Below are positions 37,104-47,049 of a stretch of 64,000 nt of DNA, piece after piece. The notes beneath the pieces were generated by a model, which saw only the letters and a list, made by a program, of their open reading frames with translations, made no database searches and was not told the origin of the DNA. A program made the position numbers and the translations under genes. The stretch comes from Siderastrea radians (lineage: Eukaryota > Cnidaria > Anthozoa > Scleractinia > Rhizangiidae), in NCBI GenBank assembly GCA_964017195.1, contig CAXHKT010000142.1, positions 1 through 64,000 on the forward strand, read 5' to 3'. Numbering within the stretch: position 1 is the stretch's first letter; each line of letters starts with the position of its first letter.

Positions 37104-38084
37104 TTAAACAGGCTGAACTTGCCCCCTGTTTGGCAATATGCTGCGCAAGAACCTTACATACTCTTTTTGGAATCGTCTATTTGTAAAGGTATAGATAAAT
37201 GGGTTTATAGCACTGCTGGTGAAAATAAATATTGTTTGTAAAAATACTATAAACGCTGCCATGTCGATTTTGTGGAAAGGCTTGGTCACTTTGATGGCTT
37301 GAATAATTCCGGTTGGAATCCAACACACAATAAACCCAACGACAACAGTTACGAGCGTTTTTGTTACTTTTGCTTCTTCAATGTTTCGCGATATTCCTTG
37401 CTGTAGGTTTGACGCTACTATTTGGTTGTGGTTATGAACAAAACGGAATGCTTTGTAATAGGCGGTGAACATGATCAGAGCGAGAAAAAATCCAAACGTT
37501 AATAAGATGTTGTATACGATTGTTGCGAACGTCCTGACTTCCCTTTTCTTGTAATGCAACCTACAGAAACCGCGTTTTTGGTTGAAATATCCCTCTGGGA
37601 ATTGTAAAGAAACAGGAAGCGAGATCGCTGTTAAGTATGCTAACCACAATGTCGAAATAACAAGAAAAGTTCGCTTTGACCTTAGGTAGTGCTGAAGGGA
37701 TGGTCTTACAACACGGAAATAACGAATCACTGCTGTACACGCCATCGAAATGATCGTCACACCCAACAAGGCAATCGTCAAGTAGGCATTAAACAAACAG
37801 GCTGCCTGCCCTAAAACCCATCCATCTCTCATAAAAGATGCAAGTGAAAAGGGCATCACCAAAACGGCTGACAATACATCGCTGGTAGCTAAAATGACGA
37901 TCGCGACATTGGTTGGATTACAAAGATGTGATCTTCGACAGAAGACAACGCAAGTTAGAGAATTTCCTGAGAATGCTAAAAGCGTCAAGAAGACAACAGC
38001 TGTCGATCCGATGACGATTTCCGCGGCCGTAAAATATGAATTGGCTTCTTCGGTTGTCCCAGAAAAGTTGCCAGTTAAGTTCAT
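37104..38084 (-). CDS. Class A (rhodopsin-like) G protein-coupled receptor, orphan
   Basis: A single-exon 326-residue frame. The outside N-terminus has two N-glycosylation sequons (N2 LT, N6 FS). Seven hydrophobic segments fit about 22-48, 57-83, 96-118, 138-160, 186-210, 243-265 and 276-299. Landmarks are G40-N41 in TM1, D69 in LATSDVL of TM2, C96 with C174 for the loop disulfide, CWIP at 254-257 in TM6 and NPFIY at 294-298 in TM7. The DRY box at the end of TM3 is IRY (120-122), an unusual acidic-residue loss. Intracellular loop 3 is short. This start matches the start of the left-arm copy, and no longer frame is available. The receptor should sit in the plasma membrane and signal through G proteins; ligand unknown. 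Many cnidarian receptors of this kind are weakly similar to melatonin or other amine/peptide receptors, so no finer name is justified. Confidence 0.93.
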   Translation of the reverse strand: MNLTGNFSGTTEEANSYFTAAEIVIGSTAVVFLTLLAFSGNSLTCVVFCRRSHLCNPTNVAIVILATSDVLSAVLVMPFSLASFMRDGWVLGQAACLFNAYLTIALLGVTIISMACTAVIRYFRVVRPSLQHYLRSKRTFLVISTLWLAYLTAISLPVSLQFPEGYFNQKRGFCRLHYKKREVRTFATIVYNILLTFGFFLALIMFTAYYKAFRFVHNHNQIVASNLQQGISRNIEEAKVTKTLVTVVVGFIVCWIPTGIIQAIKVTKPFHKIDMAAFIVFLQTIFIFTSSAINPFIYTFTNRRFQKEYVRFLRSILPNRGQVQPV

Positions 38085-39075
38085 GGTATTTGACGCAAAA
38101 ATGCAGTATCTTGTTTATCAGTGAGGAAAGTAATTTGCCTTTTTGACTGAGATGAAATCTCTTTTGACCCAGATGAAGTCTCTTTTTTCAGCACAGTTAC
38201 CAACTGTGTACTGACTAAGACAACGTCATTGAATCAGCCCTGAGAAACTAATCTATCCACATAACAGTGTGCCATCTGTTCCATCTATTCCCTTCATCGT
38301 GTTTAAAAAAGCGATTCGTCTAAAAATCTAAACAAAAAACGGGTCTTTGCTTCCAGTGAGCGTATACAGCTTACTTCATTCAACGGAAAAAAGCAATAAT
38401 AAAGTTTGTTATTGAGACGCTCTTGACTATCCTTTATACTTCACAGGCAGTATTGTACACTGACCTTCTCTTTAAAGTGTTAAGATGTATAATTAACAGC
38501 GAATATCAAACTTTCTTTTTAATGAGAAGTTTTTCTCATACAGTCAGCAGCATATCAAAAAAGATGTCCCACCGGCAAATATGTTGCTTAGCACCTGCTC
38601 CTTAAGACCACAAATAACGATTTTACTCACACACTCTAAAACAAAACAGGGACATTTTCTGGAAGCAAAACAGCCAGCTATCAAGTTTCTTTATTTCCGA
38701 AAAGCTAATTAAGTTGTTCTAGAAACTTCTCTAGAAATGTAAGGTTGTTTCCACGGTTATATAAGAAACAAACAAAACAGAAGCACGCTGACAACGCTAT
38801 ATTTGAGTTCCAAATGGCGGGGTTGGGAATCACATTCAGATCTGATATTTATTGACATCCCTTTGTGTACCTTTAGGAAGAAGTCCGAGTCTTTCACAAC
38901 TTGCTCTTTTATATCTCGTTATAGCTCTAGAACACCAATTTAGTTTATTAAATTAAAAATCGCAAAGAAAAGTGATAACAAAACATTTTAGAATTAGAAT
39001 TAATATGATTATTTCATATATTCATATTCAAAACATTTTAATTTAAAAAAATAATAAAAATTTCAATATATTACA
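38085..39075. other. Upstream region of the intact GPCR
   Basis: Non-coding outer part of the right arm, homologous to 24,789-25,734. It should contain the receptor's promoter (transcription runs leftward), but I could not identify a TATA box or start site with confidence. Confidence 0.5.
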
Positions 39076-40086
39076 TATATATACTAGCAATGTATACTGG
39101 GAGAGATAATAGTCTACAGAGAACTTGTTACTTTCATCTCGTTATATTCGTTCACAGGAAGTTGCGAACTCTGAGGAATCGTTTCGAAATGATTTCATGA
39201 AATCATTTCAACATATCTTGTCTTTTCTTTCTTATTAGCATCTCTAGGAAGTGTCACTTTAGGTTATTTTTCTTACACATGCTAGTGTTTATTTTTAAGA
39301 AGGTGTCTTATTTTGATATTTTCAGACTTCCTTTTTCATTAAACAAATGCACAGCCAAGTCTGAAAACAGAAATTCAATTTGTGCTTCCTGGAGGTTGAG
39401 ATGATCAAACGACGTTATTTAATGAACTTTTTCAATGAGCACGCTGGTTTTGTCCTGTAGCTTTATAATAATTTGCATTGTGCCTATGTTTGACGCATTT
39501 TAATTTGAATTTGGCAAGTTTGAGATTAGAAACATCTTTTAAATTTTTACTGTCAACATGCTCCACATTATTAATTAGCATCAATTGTTTTTGATGCGTG
39601 GTCGTCATGTCTACGCATAAATATTTGACGAGATTTCACCTTTCTACATTGCATGGTATCTTTAGGCATACACGTTGTTCCAGGATGTGAACCTTGTGCA
39701 TGCACTAAATTGTTTTTCACATTATTAGGAAATTGAAGTGAAATAAATTTATCTAGATTATCGATAACGGCTGACAGGATATTTTATAGCGTTAAGATAG
39801 ACAAACTTCGAATTGACTGCCACCAAGCTCAAAGTGCACTGCCGACCTCCGACCTGATCGCAGCACATCGCCAGCCGGTTCAAAGAACACTGCAACCGAC
39901 TCACCATCTCTAATGCAAAGTCTAATCAACAGATTCTTTCCGATTGATAAATGACTGCCCTGCCTAGATTAGCAGCTGCAACGTGTGGGCCAGTCTACTG
40001 ATGTAAGGATTTTTTTTTAAATAAAGGACTGAACGTTAAAAGTTTAAAGTTGACGCAACACAAAGGCGCCTTCCAAAACAGCATAA
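39076..40086. other. Intergenic DNA with a 24-bp perfect palindrome
   Basis: No gene recognised. At 39,186-39,209 GAAATGATTTCA is directly followed by its own complement (TGAAATCATTTC), a perfect 24-bp palindrome. The segment near 39,830-40,030 ends in AAATAAAGGACTG and could be a decayed retroelement tail. Confidence 0.45.
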
Positions 40087-41017
40087 TCATGCATACGGTG
40101 GCCCATAAGGGACACCACTTTGAGTAAAAAGAATTGACAAATATTTAAAATATCAGCAGTTACAAGTTAAGTATTCACTACAAACAAAAAAAAGCCGCAC
40201 ACTGCAACTAAAATAAATCCGCACATTGCAAATAAAATGACTCGGCACACTGCAAACAAAATAAATTCGCTCACTTCAAACAAAACAAATCCGCTCACTT
40301 CAAACAAGATAAATTCGCTCACTTTAAACAAAATGAATTCGCACACTACAAACAAAATAAATGCGCACACAACAAGCAAAATAGATCCGCACGTTTCAAA
40401 CAGAATATACCCGCACGCTGCAAACAAAATAAATCCTCACACTGCAAACAAAATTAATCTGCACGCTGCAAACAAAATTAATCCGCACGCTGCAAACAAA
40501 ATAAATTCGCACGCTGCAAACAAAAATAAAAACTATGCGCGCGCGCACATGCTCGAGTAGGCCTGAAACCTAACTTCCGGTTCTAATCTCGTGCCATTTT
40601 TAAAAGATATTTTAAAAAGTTCAAACTGGTAGGACCCCAGCATATATTTTTGACTTTGTATACCCAAAGTTTGCTTTCGTCTCCTTTGTCTTTCTTTTAC
40701 TGCCGTAAGTATCAGTCTTACCGTATGTAAATATATTTTATTTCAAGTGTCTAGATACCCGGCATGTTTCCAGACTAAATACCCGGCAGTCCGAAATTTT
40801 CGAAGGTCTTCGACCGGAAAAAGGCCTATTATAACCTCCTCTGAAAAGTATTCAATGTTTTTTAGAATTGCCAAGCGATGAGAAAGGTATTTTGGTTTTG
40901 TAGTTGACGAGTTTTCCGAGCTTGTGCACACTTACTTAATTACCGAAACTGCCGGATGTTTAATACACTTTAAATTATTTGTTGTTGGACCCGCCAGTCA
41001 GAAACGCACAGAATTTG
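40087..41017 (+). repeat. Left arm of a second inverted repeat
   Basis: Matches the reverse complement of 44,008-44,890: GGTGGCCCATAAGGGACACC at the outer end, the 24-bp minisatellite, the CTAGATACCCGGCATGTTTC segment, and GCCAGTCAGAAACGCACAGA at the inner end. Non-coding; the ORFs here come from the minisatellite. Confidence 0.88.
40165..40535 (+). repeat. 24-bp minisatellite (about 15 copies)
   Basis: A unit like CGCACACTGCAAACAAAATAAATC is repeated with frequent single-base variation. Because 24 is divisible by three, it stays open in several frames and yields artificial 8-residue repeats on both strands (for example CGFILFVV on the minus strand). Confidence 0.92.
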
Positions 41018-42032
41018 GAGGGAATTTCTCATTCAAACGTCCTGGGAGTATCCGAAGTTTGTTTAAATTTACAAAGCGATTTAATAAAAAAGACCAATTT
41101 CGTTTTGTAGTTCGTTCGTTTCCGAGCTTAAGGACGTTCGCGCGAAAAACTTCTACAATACAGATTTTTTTCATACTTTGGCTACAGTTATATAATGAGT
41201 TACCTATGTCAGAAATGGAAAAAAATTGGGGGGTCACCGACTTCGTTTTCGAAATAAAGCACGTCAAAAACTACCCCAATTTTGACAAATCGGCCCTCAT
41301 AACTCGACATGGCCTCAGTGCTTGTTAGTTGACAAATATTTAAAATGATTCGCTGTAGACCCACTTTCTTAGTCAAATTTTACTTAAGTGGGTCTGTTAA
41401 ATAAATAATTTGAACCGGTGGCACCCTTTTAGTTAAACTCAACCTCTAAGATGGACGTTAACGAACACACTGCAGCTTCAATAATAGTAGAATTCGATGA
41501 TGTGAGGGCAGAAAAGTTAAAAAAAATCAAACTTCTACAATATAGATTTTCTTTAATTTTTCACAAAACGTAGATAATCGACAAAGAAAGTGATCTATCA
41601 AAAGAAGATATGGGGTCACCGAACATTTAAGAGAGTTAAACCCGTGCATAGATATTAAAGTCCCCACTAGCGCTATATATCTCCACATTTCTTCAACAGT
41701 GCGCGCGCTCAATACATGACGTGGCATGACATCACGAAGTGAATTGCGTGCGCAGAAAGGATGCGCAGAAACAATTGGCGCGAACGTCCTTAAAATAGCT
41801 TGCCTGCTTGATCCTAATCTGACCCGATCCGTCACGCCACTATTGTGACATGTCACGGATGCTGTAGAGTTTCCATCCTGTCAGAAATGAGGCTAAGGAA
41901 ACAAAACAAAAGAAAAGGAAAGAAAACAAAACAAAACAACACACACACACACACACACACACACGATAGTTTCGATTCACTTGCCAACGCCATACAAAGT
42001 TAGCAAGCCCTTAATAATAGGGTTGACTCTAC
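41018..42032. other. Non-coding repeat-derived DNA with an (AC)n tract
   Basis: This stretch includes phrases that recur elsewhere in the region (CTGGGAGTATCCGAAG-like, AAGGACGTTCGCGCGAAAA) and an (AC)n run at about 41,938-41,964. Short ORFs on both strands have no recognised domain. I take it as old repeat sequence. Confidence 0.45.
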
Positions 42033-42451
42033 ATAGGGACCGATTACATGAGGCGGGCTGACCCGAAAATCAAATTCGCGATTTAACATAGTTTTGCCAT
42101 GTAATCGCGATTGCTGGGCCAGCTCGGCTAGCCGGGCGGATATTTTCTCCTCACAAGATTTCGCTTCAGACCAAAATAGCTCACCAGAAGATCGATATTT
42201 CTCTTTTTGATTAACACATATTAAAGGTTTATCAGACCACAAGAACCACAAAGCTACATACAACTGAAAATAATACGTCAAAATAATGGATTAGCGAAAG
42301 TAAAACACGCCATGCGATTCATTCTCTTTGATGTAGAAATCTTTTCATAGGACAGCTTTAGCCGTAGGCGAGCTGGTACGCCCCATGTAATACCGGGCTA
42401 AGCAGTCATCTCGAGCCAGCCCGGCTCACGATCACTGCAATCAGTCCCTAT
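42033..42451. mobile_element. MITE-like element candidate with short terminal inverted repeats
   Basis: The left end ATAGGGACCGATTACATGAG and the reverse complement of the right end (ATAGGGACTGATTGCAGTGA) share the first 13 positions with one mismatch. Inner parts also pair loosely (GGCGGGCTGAC against the complement of GCCAGCCCGGCT). No transposase. Target-site duplication not clear. Confidence 0.4.
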
Positions 42452-42609
42452 CTCGAGCCTCGGATAATTCTCCGAGACCAGTGTGCCAGGTGTTAAGCTT
42501 TTTCATGAAAACTGCGCCCGGATGCCGGCATGTAGACGCGGTTATTAAGGTTTAAGGCTAAATGCCCAGCACTCTGGTCTCGGAGGATTATCCGCCAGGT
42601 TTGAGATAG
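42448..42609. repeat. Foldback: 39-bp stem around ATCCTCCGAGACCAG
   Basis: CTATCTCGAGCCTCGGATAA and the bases after it to about 42,486 match the complement of 42,569-42,609 with a few mismatches. The loop is about 80 bp. It abuts the MITE-like element on its left. Confidence 0.6.
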
Positions 42610-42959
42610 AGCCAACCCTGAGACGGAGTCCAAATTTTGTGTGTTTCTGACTGGCGGCTCTAGCCACAAGAAAATTTAAGTGTGGCAAACAGTAGCGACT
42701 TTCTACACAGGCTCGGAAAATTTGCTAACTACAAAACCAAATTAACTCTAAACAAACTTCTAACAAATTCGAATATTCTCAGAACGTTTGAATGAGAAAT
42801 TCCCGTCCAAATTCTGTGTGGTTCTGATTGGCGGAAGTAGCCACAAGTAATGTCGCAAACATCGCGATGTTTTAGTATGCACAAGCTCTAAGAACTCGTC
42901 AACTACAAAACCAAAATACGTGTCTGAATTGCTGGCAATTCTAAACAAATATCAAATGC
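42610..42959. repeat. Two diverged copies of a repeat shared with the inverted arms
   Basis: AATTCTGTGTG(T/G)TTCTGA(C/T)TGGCGG occurs near 42,633 and 42,813, each followed by a GCCACAAG ... AACTACAAAACCAAA stretch. The same phrases occur at 44,015-44,140 and, inverted, at 40,890-41,010. Confidence 0.65.
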
Positions 42960-43206
42960 TTTTAGAAAACGCGGGGTCGGAGTGCGGGGTGCGGGGTGCG
43001 GGGTGGGAGGTGCGGGGTGTGGGGTGCGGACTGCGGGTCAACAAACACCGAAAAAAAACACAATAATAATAAAACAGCCAAAATAAAAAGGAAAAACAAA
43101 ACAAAATAGCTAAATACATACAAAAATACAATTAAAAAAGACGAGAATATAAAAACAGAGCGAGAATTGAATATTTGACTGTCACGCGAACCAATAAAAA
43201 AGTTAA

Positions 43207-43241
<35 letters not shown>

Positions 43242-43260
43242 ATAGATTAGGACCCACCCC
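42960..43260 (+). repeat. Left arm of inner inverted repeat with G-rich minisatellite
   Basis: It pairs with the reverse complement of 43,660-43,880: AAAACGCGGGGTCGG, GGGTCAACAAACACCGAAAAA, then the bases to GTCACGCGAACCAATAA. The G-rich part (42,971-43,035) has about ten GCGGGGT-type units and could form a G-quadruplex on this strand. It ends in an (AAAT)n run at 43,203-43,246. Confidence 0.82.
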
Positions 43261-43659
43261 ATCCTTCCTATCAAATACATAATGGTCCATCCCTTACTGG
43301 CACTGGCATCTCCTAGGCAATGAAATAGTGCATGACTCTATTTTCGTGCGTGAAAACAACATCGTGCGAACCGCAAATTCTGATTCGCTCGGATCGCTCA
43401 ACATACAGTTTTTGGTCACAGAAGTGGTGAAGATGCATCAGAAATGAAATGAAATTAAAAAAGAGAGTGAAAAAAAAAGTGTCCCACAGAGACCTCACGA
43501 TTCTTACAAATGACAAAAATTTCTTCTTATTTATTTATTTATTTATTTATTTATTTTATAGTTTTAGTACAGAGGGCCACAAGTTTATTAGTATGTATAT
43601 ACTATTATGTGTTTTACCCTCTTTAAATAAAGGCTTTACTTACTTACTTACTTACTTAC
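43261..43659. other. Centre of the inner inverted repeat
   Basis: Non-coding. It contains (TTTA)n at about 43,525-43,556 and (TTAC)n at about 43,636-43,659. No gene recognised. Confidence 0.5.
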
Positions 43660-43880
43660 TATATTCACTTATTTATTGGTTCGCGTGACAGTCAATAATT
43701 CAATTCTCGCTCTATTTTTGTATTCGCTTGTATTTTTTTATTGTATTTTTGTATGTATTTAGCTATTTTCTTTTGTTTTTTCTTTTTATTTTGGCTGTTT
43801 AATTATTATTGTTATTTTTCTATTTTTTCGGTTTTTGTTGACCCGCACCCCGCACCCCGACCCCGCGTTTTCGGAACACC
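43660..43880 (-). repeat. Right arm of the inner inverted repeat
   Basis: Complement of 42,960-43,200. The G-rich minisatellite is shorter here, with only three C-rich units (43,843-43,867), so that part expanded in the left arm or contracted here. Confidence 0.82.
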
Positions 43881-43904
43881 CTAAGAATAAGCCTAATTTC
43901 CCGG

Positions 43905-44300
43905 TCGTAATCCTTCGAAAATTTCGGACTGCCGGGTACTTAGTCTGGAAACGTGCTGGGTATCTAGACACTTCAAATAAAATATATTTACATACGGTAA
44001 GACTGGTACAAATTCTGTGCGTTTCTGACTGGCGAGTGTAACAACAAATAATTTAAAGTATCAAACATCCGGCAGTTTTCCAGTAATTAAGTAAGTGTGC
44101 ACAAGCTCGGAAAACTCGTCAACTACAAAACCAAAATACCTTTCTCATCGCTTGGCAATACTTTTCAGAGGAGGTTAGAATAGGCCTTTTTCCGGTCGAA
44201 AACCTTCGAAAATTTCAGACTGCCGGGTATTTAGTCTGGAAACATGCCGGGTATCTAGACACTTAAAATATATTTACATACGGTAAGACTGATACTTACG
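43905..44300. repeat. Local direct duplication of the TACCCGGCA segment
   Basis: CCTTCGAAAATTTC(G/A)GACTGCCGG and the following ~80 bp to GGTAAGACTG occur at about 43,911-44,008 and again at about 44,203-44,292, in the same orientation. The inverted-arm copy is at 40,743-40,812. Confidence 0.75.
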
Positions 44301-44890
44301 GCAGTAAAAGAAAGACAAAGGAGACGAAAGCAAAATTTGGGTATACAAAGTCAAAAATATATGCTGTGGTCCTACCAGTTTGAACTTTTTAAAATATCTT
44401 TTAAAAAGGGCACGAGATTAGAACCCGAAGTTAGGTTTCAGGCCTACTCGAGCATGTGCGCGCGCGCATAGTTTTTATTTTTATTTGCAGCGTGCGAATT
44501 TATTTTGTTTGCAGTGTGTGGATTTATTTTGTTTGCAGCGTGCGAATTTATTTTGTTTGCAGCGTGCGGGTATATTCTGTTTGAAGCGTGCGGATTTATT
44601 TTGCTTGTTGTGTGCGCATTTATTTTGTTTGTAGTGTGCGAATTTATTTTGTTTTGAGTGAGCGAATTTATTTTTTTGAAGTGAGCGGATTTGTTTTGTT
44701 TGAAGTGAGCGAATTTATTTTGTTTGCAGTGTGCCGAGTCATTTTATTTGCAATGTGCGGATTTATTTTAGTTGCAGTGTGCGGCTTTCTTTTGTTCGTA
44801 GTGAATACTTAACTTGTAACTGCTAATATTTTAAATATTTGTCAATTTTTCACTCAAAGTGGTGTCCCTTAGGGGCCACCGTACATGCAA
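44008..44890 (-). repeat. Right arm of the second inverted repeat
   Basis: Reverse-complement partner of 40,087-41,017, including the 24-bp minisatellite at 44,470-44,805 (units like TTTATTTTGTTTGCAGTGTG). Non-coding. Confidence 0.88.
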
Positions 44891-45639
44891 TACCTATGAC
44901 TGAACTAGCAAAGGCCAGAAAGGCACAGATGGCCAACATGGGGCCACTAATGCTCCACTGAAGTTAAATCGAAACATGAAAATAAGCACCTTGGATAGCT
45001 CCTTTTGGCACTCTCGTGTTCCGTGGAATATCTGACAACCCCATTCCAGCATTGAAAAGGTTAACGATTTCGTTCCTTGCATTAAAAGGCAAAGATTTAC
45101 TCGTTCCTTGCATTAGGAGGCAAAGATTTACTCGTTCCTTGCAGTAGAAGGCAAAGGTTTACCAGGATCCTAAAAGCTCCCAAGCGAATTTCTTGCCATT
45201 TGGAGTTAGGAAACCTAAACTTTCATGTTCCGATCATGTGCAAACCTATGTAGACCGCAACACACCGCGGCGAAAACCGTTACAGGTTTAAAATTGTGGC
45301 GGCTGTTGTTTATATTTTCTGCGGGTTTCCGATTTAGCCACGAAACCTCCAGCCAAAGAATTAGTGCCTTGTTAAAATTAGAGACTCCGTTGGATTTTCT
45401 TTCTAAGGATTTTCTCTTTACGGGTTATTTTTGTCGGCTTTATGTTCTCGCCATTTTTTGCGCCAGCTTGAAAACAATAAAAATATCACGCGTGACATAC
45501 CGGAAAATTGAGCTAAAAAAGCTAACTTCTCAGTTCTGTTCGGAAAGTTTGAATTATTATTACGATGTAACAAAGAAAATTTCGAATAACTAAAATAGTG
45601 TTTCGAATATAGAATCCAGGTTTCAAAGAATCGCTAATT
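44891..45639. other. Intergenic DNA with a 31-bp x3 tandem repeat
   Basis: CGTTCCTTGCA(T/G)TA..AGGCAAAG units start at 45,071, 45,102 and 45,133, period exactly 31 bp. A 122-codon plus-strand ORF at 45,225-45,593 shows no domain I recognise and is doubtful. Confidence 0.6.
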
Positions 45640-45818
45640 TTTTTGAAGAATGAAATCGAGGGGGGGGGACAGGGGGGTTTAAACCTCCCGCTTCCCGTAC
45701 CCTTTAATCCCGGTTCCCGCCCTGTATTTTTTGGCTCCCGCCACTTTGCATTTTTTCAATTGCAAAATATTGCGCAATGTTGCGTAATTTTTCTCTTTTC
45801 CTCCCGCTTCCCGCCCCC

Positions 45819-45819
<1 letters not shown>

Positions 45820-45871
<52 letters not shown>
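45820..45871 (+). repeat. (GA)n microsatellite at the left flank of the 12-kb element
   Basis: A pure GA/AG run of about 50 bp that ends exactly where the left terminal inverted repeat begins. The same-strand AGAG run resumes at 58,027 on the far side of the element. Confidence 0.95.
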
Positions 45872-45873
<2 letters not shown>

Positions 45874-45898
45874 AGATTCAGGTGGGTATTTGCTACTT
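45872..45898 (+). repeat. Left terminal inverted repeat
   Basis: TTAGATTCA, GGTGGG, TATTTGCTACTT, starting at the first base after the GA microsatellite. It pairs with 57,998-58,026. Confidence 0.8.
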
Positions 45899-46110
45899 AA
45901 ACTGGGTATTTGCTACCGTAGCAAGTACTCATTTGTGCGTATTTGCTACCTTAGTGAGTATTTGCTGCGGTAGCAAATACTCACCTGTGAGTATTTGCTA
46001 CGAAAAGTCGGTATTTGCTACGGTAGCAAATACGGAGGGTTAGTATTTGCTACCAAAAGTAGGTATTTGCTACCGTTGCAAATACGGATAGTAGGTATTT
46101 GCTACCCTTG
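45881..46110. repeat. Left subterminal GTATTTGCTAC repeat cluster
   Basis: About a dozen copies of GTATTTGCTAC or its complement GTAGCAAATAC at irregular 20-35 bp spacing, several as palindromes such as GTATTTGCTACGGTAGCAAA. Subterminal motif clusters are typical binding sites for transposition proteins; that role is inferred here. Confidence 0.85.
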
Positions 46111-46324
46111 TGACGTTTTTGCTTTCAAAAGTAACTATTTGAAATCGTAATTATAAATATATACCCGTTGGCTTCAAAGATTCATTTATGCATGTCCAAA
46201 ATATACATTGGCAGTGCAAAAAAGAAATTTTCATGAAAAGTCAATACTTTGTTGCCCATTGCCCCTAACTATGTAAACAAGTGTAAGCTTCATTTGTATC
46301 GAGCTTTAATTTGACCATACTTTT
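46111..46324. other. Short non-coding stretch
   Basis: AT-rich sequence between the subterminal repeats and the retrotransposon fragment. Nothing recognised. Confidence 0.5.
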
Positions 46325-46960
46325 CTTATTGTAGTTAGGTTTGGTATCACTGTGGAAGAAGAAATATAGAAAAACTGGAAAGAACAAATGCGAGGGCCTT
46401 GAGATTTGCGTACGAAGCGCTCTTACGGCGTATCGGATCAACATCAACCTTAGAAAATCGACGCACTCAAGACATGTTACTGACTGTGAACAATATTGTT
46501 CAAGGCAGGGCTCAATCCAGCCTCAAAAATCTTATAACTAAGAAGAGAACAGCGTACAATATAATCTTCGCGGAAATTTCAATCTTTCCATACCTAAAAT
46601 GAACACTACCAGGTACGGTCTTAAGTCGTGGCGTTATGCTGCAGCAAAGCACTGGAACATGCTACCTCGTAATATTCGTTCCATGGCAGGCTCAAAAGAC
46701 TTTTTGAAAAAGATTCGGCAAACTGATTTTCACGTTTGATACATTTTGATTATATTTCATCGCTTTTATCTTGGCTTTTTTCTGAATTAACTTGATGTTT
46801 TTAAGCGATTTTAAATTAGCCGATGTAAATACTTTTTTTAAGTTTTTATGATGTTGTACATTACTTAATTTAAATCATGGAGCACCTGTAAACTAGCGAA
46901 CAGCTAAGCGTGTACTTGTCCATGTTAAATAAAGTATGTCTATGTCTTTGTCTATTATGC
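46325..46960 (+). pseudogene. 3' end of a non-LTR retrotransposon (LINE)
   Basis: The reverse-transcriptase C-terminal region is readable in two frames: KLERTNARALRFAYEALL ... RRTQDMLLTVNNIV, then after a frameshift near 46,570-46,590 YGLKSWRYAAAKHWNMLPRN and a stop at 46,739. A 3' tail follows, ending with AATAAAGTATGTCTATGTC repeats. It is 5'-truncated and has no endonuclease or catalytic YxDD segment. It is probably nested inside the larger element. Confidence 0.82.
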
Positions 46961-47049
46961 ATATTGTCTTAAATCTAATTTCGTTATACAATCTGAAAGG
47001 AGACAGAAATTTGTGAAACAGCGCGCGCTGTAGTTGTCCAGCAGTAAAT

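Larger units (their letters stand above)
34605..39075 (-). repeat. Right arm of the large inverted duplication
   Basis: Reverse-complement partner of 24,774-29,236. The inner edge lies at CCATGGAAACAAAATTGGCACG (34,604 on); the outer edge is the AT-rich stretch TTTCAATATATTACATATATATA (39,050-39,080). The satellite that touches the left arm is absent beyond this edge. This arm holds the intact GPCR. Confidence 0.93.

Noticed and set aside
24774..39075. The whole inverted duplication as one giant transposon with long terminal inverted repeats
   Set aside because: The arms carry a host-type GPCR, the ends lack clear target duplications, and only one end touches the satellite. A segmental inverted duplication is simpler.
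40167..40560. Repeat-protein ORFs on both strands in the 24-bp minisatellite
   Set aside because: A period divisible by three keeps several frames open; the peptides are simple 8-residue repeats with no start or splice context.
43203..43659. (AAAT)n, (TTTA)n and (TTAC)n tracts as functional sites
   Set aside because: Ordinary microsatellites with no further signal.
45225..45593. 122-residue ORF
   Set aside because: No recognisable domain, poor coding character and repeat-rich surroundings. Not reported as a gene.
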